A stretch of DNA of 64,000 nucleotides from Halobacteriovorax marinus (GTDB lineage: Bacteria; Bdellovibrionota; Bacteriovoracia; Bacteriovoracales; Bacteriovoracaceae): NCBI GenBank assembly GCA_002163155.1, contig MAAO01000006.1, forward strand, positions 62,001-126,000, written 5' to 3'. Every line of letters starts with the position of its first letter. Within the stretch, counting starts at the first letter, position 1. The notes under the pieces are model-generated. The model was not told the DNA's origin. It saw nothing but the letters and a program-made list of their open reading frames with translations, and did no database searches. Shown one piece after another: positions 61,236-64,000 of this stretch. The position numbers and the translations under genes are program-made.

Positions 61236-63878
61236 TTAGTGAGTAAGATCACCAAAATCATTTAATTGTCCACTTTGAAGGCTGTTTACTATGGGTTTAC
61301 CATTTAAGTCCGGAGCAATCTCTCCCAAATTAGACGATTCAGAGTAAATTGGTTTTTCTTGATAAGTTCCTTGACCACTCTCAGCAACAGATTTCATGGC
61401 GACAAATTTAGTAGAATAGTAATTTCTCTTTGCACTGAGGATTGTAGGGTAAACATTATAAGGGTGAAGAAGCTCTCCATCTTCATTGGAGCCCTGCCGT
61501 GGTCCTGGAACATAAGCTGAGAGCATATCTTTATTTTTAAGAATAGGGTCTAGAGTCGGTTTTACGTAACTAGAACTATAGAAATTTTGGTAATTTGCAC
61601 TTAAATCAGACTGCTCAGAAATGTAACTTTGAATCATATCTGGTAGTGGGTTTATGTCACAAGCAGTGCTGGTACCATTGAAAAATTGATTAAACCTTGT
61701 GGCCATACTCAACTTGTCACAATTCGCCATGTTGGTTAATCCCGCAACTAATGGATAAATTGATTCGGCAGCATCTTTGTAAGTTGAGGCTCCCCCAATG
61801 GTTGCGGTACCGGCAATATCGGTGGCAACAGTCTTGAGTGAATCAAGGTATAGCTCTATGGCATCACTACTTTGTCCTAGGTATTCTTGAATAACACCAA
61901 TGATGACTGCGGGAGTTGTGTAGAGAGTGTCTGGCCCAAATAAAGGGGCGTACAGCTCATAGAATGGGTTACCAGTTATGGGGTTGTTCCCTTTTTTAAC
62001 TGCACTGGGAAATGCCGCTAGGTTTTCAGGGTTTTGACTACCTTCTTCCATGGTAGGAATCATATAATTTAAAGCTTCGTATCTGGTGGCTTGCCTGACG
62101 CTTTCAAGAGATTTTTCAATTTCAGTAGCAGTTACGAGAGTAGGGTCAGAAACATCAAGATGACTGGCAAATCTCGCGTATTGTCTTGAGTCGTAGAGCC
62201 CAACTTTTTCTCTTCCTGATACGAGTGCGTTAGCATTTTGCTCAATAATGAGAAGTTTACCTGTGGGGTCAGTAGCGTGTTGAGAGAGGTCCGCTTCACT
62301 CACATAATCGTAGAGGATATTTGGAATTCCAAAAGTTATGGGAGTTCCTGATGTCGGTGCCCCGCCAATAGGTGAAGAGAGTCCCGAAAGCCAGAAGGCT
62401 TGGTCTGTAGGAATAGGTTGTCCCGCCGCAAAAGATCCTCCAGGTACACGAAGTCCTGAGAGGTAGGGAAGAGTTCTTCTTTGACCGGCTGTACTATCCG
62501 CCCTTGGAACAATATGAGTTACAGACTGATCACCAAAACCAAAGAGCATGGGTCCTACTCTTCCTCCAAAAGGTTTCGCAGAAGCGTAAGCTTGGAGAGT
62601 AATCCCTTTATCTTCAGTGAAAGGATAAAAGAGTCCAATGAAATCAGCTTCACCTTTTACGGCGTAGTAAGTGAGAACCTTTGGATTTTTAACATAGCCG
62701 AACATGTAACCTGGAACAGGAAGGCCTGTTTTAGTGGCTCCACAGTTTCCTTCAACTGGAGTGTTTCCAACAATTGACTTAATTGCTTCACCTGAGTTGT
62801 TAACGACGAGAGTTGTATAAAATGAAACTAAATTAAGAGGGTAAGCAATTAGATCAAGGTAGCTCTTTTGAGAGGGACTATGTTGACCAATGGAGCCGAT
62901 GTTTATACTCGCACCTTGGGGAATGAGTGTGTGACTTAGAGTTCCAGGGAGAGCGTTGAAAACTTTTGGTTTTAATTCTGTTAACTTGAACGAGCTCGCA
63001 AATTCGTCTCTAATGACTCCCGACTTATAGGCTCCTCCTGAAAGGTTTCTAAAAGCGGACTTGAAGGCCTTAATAGGTCTTTCATTATAAGGATTTCCAA
63101 ACTGGCCAACTATATCACTTGTGAGTAATCCAATTCGAGTACACGAGTTTGAATTAAAACAAATGGGATCGTCTAGTGGCGGACGATTCACAAGGGCCTC
63201 TAGGTTTCTCATGCGAAGACCAAGCTCAATAGCTTGAATCCAGGCTCCTGTTCTATGGGAAGCAGCACTGGGCGTATCATTGAAAAAATCTTTCTTAATT
63301 CCGTAGGCCCAAATCATGGCACTCGCAAAATTTCTCACTGATTTCTTTGAACAGTTTGAGGCCTTAATTTTAGTAATTACGTTTTCAAAACTCTGATGTT
63401 GATCATCAATTCCAGGCATTCCTGGCGCCTCAAATCTTGGAAGACCGGGAGTGTTATAGAGTTTACAAATATCTTTAGATCCACCAAAAGACATACAAGT
63501 AGAAGGTAAATTAAAGGGGTCAAATTCACTAGAACCTGGGAAGGGGATGAGTTTGAAATTCGTTTCAGAGTTTGCAGTAACAACAGCTGGGTCCAATTGT
63601 TCACTTAAACCTAATTGCCCAATGACATAGTATTTAAACATCCATTCTTTATAAGTATTTCTCATTTCCCAATTGAGATAGGCGATATTAGTCAGTTGTC
63701 TTGCTTGAACAGCTGCACCTGACCAGGCCGCGGCATCAACGGCATTTTGTAAATTAATTTTAGCTTTAACAAAGAGTCCAACATTAATAATAAAGGCCAT
63801 TAAGGTAATGATAATCACCATAATGATGCCTAAGAAAATACTGAGCTGACCCTTCTGGCCTTTTAAATTCTTTTTCAT
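61236..63878 (-). CDS. Large TadE/G-like pilus-assembly or secreted protein
   Basis: The 880-residue product has a prepilin/TadG-like N-terminus: basic KKNLKGQKGQLSIFLGI, a TM helix (IIMVIIITLMAFIINVGLF), and then KAKINLQNAVDAAAWSGAA, the classic TadE/TadG pattern (D-A-A-A near residue 48). The rest is a large extracytoplasmic part with Gly/Pro-rich surface and paired Cys. It is much longer than usual TadG proteins. No tad gene neighbours are in this window, so its system cannot be named; the upstream operon partners may lie beyond 64000. Confidence 0.8.
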   Translation of the reverse strand: MKKNLKGQKGQLSIFLGIIMVIIITLMAFIINVGLFVKAKINLQNAVDAAAWSGAAVQARQLTNIAYLNWEMRNTYKEWMFKYYVIGQLGLSEQLDPAVVTANSETNFKLIPFPGSSEFDPFNLPSTCMSFGGSKDICKLYNTPGLPRFEAPGMPGIDDQHQSFENVITKIKASNCSKKSVRNFASAMIWAYGIKKDFFNDTPSAASHRTGAWIQAIELGLRMRNLEALVNRPPLDDPICFNSNSCTRIGLLTSDIVGQFGNPYNERPIKAFKSAFRNLSGGAYKSGVIRDEFASSFKLTELKPKVFNALPGTLSHTLIPQGASINIGSIGQHSPSQKSYLDLIAYPLNLVSFYTTLVVNNSGEAIKSIVGNTPVEGNCGATKTGLPVPGYMFGYVKNPKVLTYYAVKGEADFIGLFYPFTEDKGITLQAYASAKPFGGRVGPMLFGFGDQSVTHIVPRADSTAGQRRTLPYLSGLRVPGGSFAAGQPIPTDQAFWLSGLSSPIGGAPTSGTPITFGIPNILYDYVSEADLSQHATDPTGKLLIIEQNANALVSGREKVGLYDSRQYARFASHLDVSDPTLVTATEIEKSLESVRQATRYEALNYMIPTMEEGSQNPENLAAFPSAVKKGNNPITGNPFYELYAPLFGPDTLYTTPAVIIGVIQEYLGQSSDAIELYLDSLKTVATDIAGTATIGGASTYKDAAESIYPLVAGLTNMANCDKLSMATRFNQFFNGTSTACDINPLPDMIQSYISEQSDLSANYQNFYSSSYVKPTLDPILKNKDMLSAYVPGPRQGSNEDGELLHPYNVYPTILSAKRNYYSTKFVAMKSVAESGQGTYQEKPIYSESSNLGEIAPDLNGKPIVNSLQSGQLNDFGDLTH

Positions 63879-63949
63879 GAGGCCCTATATTAGCATCATA
63901 AACTACTGATAAAAAAGGTCTGTCTTTCAATAAATAGGAATAATTTGCC

Positions 63950-63966
63950 GGGAGCAGGGTGCTCCC
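63950..63966. other. Small hairpin upstream of the TadE/G-like gene
   Basis: GGGAGCA and TGCTCCC pair around GGG. No other feature was seen in 63879-64000, which is the upstream region of the minus-strand gene and the window end. Confidence 0.4.
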
Positions 63967-64000
63967 AGTGCCAAACGATTCGACACCACTTTTTGTGAAT

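Noticed and set aside
60509-61265. Long plus-strand open frames of repeated F/L-rich peptides opposite the histone-like gene.
   Set aside because: They are the antisense translation of the 27-bp Lys/Ala repeat. The hydrophobic repeat product has no start context, and the minus-strand frame has a good ribosome site, promoter and terminator.
1-64000. tRNA/rRNA genes, transposases, integrases, prophage genes or origin-type repeats.
   Set aside because: None was seen when reading both strands. Weak tRNA-like folds could still be missed without a covariance-model search.

Overview
The window is an AT-rich piece of chromosome packed with housekeeping, envelope and flagellar genes on both strands. 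No tRNA, rRNA, insertion sequence, prophage or CRISPR array was seen. Several traits suggest a predatory bacterium of the Bdellovibrionota, most likely a Bacteriovoracales/Halobacteriovorax-like marine form: AT-rich codon use with many TTG/GTG starts, a sigma-54-linked flagellar cluster, many secreted hydrolases and proteins of unknown family, a MotE-like flagellar protein, and a lysine-rich histone-H1-like repeat protein. This assignment is inference from gene content; no marker gene was compared.

Layout. 1-4.0 kb: the 3' end of a TrkA-type K+ regulator, a HAMP-PAS membrane protein with no output domain, lepA and an unknown gene. 4.0-9.2 kb: a flippase-like membrane protein (minus), ugd, a nitrilase-family amidase, a GNAT acetyltransferase, a NifU-C Fe-S protein, a lone receiver domain and rsmE. 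9.2-15 kb: a very small SF2 helicase translationally coupled to recO, a secreted protein, and a secreted coiled-coil protein of about 1050 residues. 15-26.6 kb: an MsbA-type ABC exporter, glycyl-tRNA synthetase, pyruvate phosphate dikinase, a serine beta-lactamase-like hydrolase, mpl (murein tripeptide recycling) with a secreted partner, and metK.

26.7-43.7 kb is the main block: an NtrC-type sigma-54 activator, a secreted AMIN-like/TPR protein, a second activator-like protein with broken ATPase motifs and no GAFTGA, then flgB-flgC-fliE-fliF-fliG-fliH-fliI-fliJ-motE-like-fliK-flgD-flagellar operon protein-flgE, closed by a strong terminator. A good -24/-12 (sigma-54) element lies between fliE and fliF. 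A nearly identical element stands in front of an 89-aa exported protein at 55.4 kb, which links that orphan to the same regulon. A structured 110-base gap precedes flgE.

43.8-64 kb: an exported papain-like protease, a small exported protein, an ectonucleotide-pyrophosphatase-like lipoprotein, a ferredoxin, a PpiD-type chaperone, and the rod-shape operon mreC-mreD-mrdA-rodA. Then come a lipoprotein with a ParB/sulfiredoxin-like segment, an exported EEP-family hydrolase, a MarR regulator, a rhodanese-like protein whose catalytic Cys is Ser, a DUF350 membrane protein with a small partner, an HD phosphohydrolase, a glutaredoxin, the histone-H1-like repeat protein, and an 880-aa TadE/G-like protein. 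The genes fit a cell that invests in motility, envelope remodelling and degradation of external polymers.
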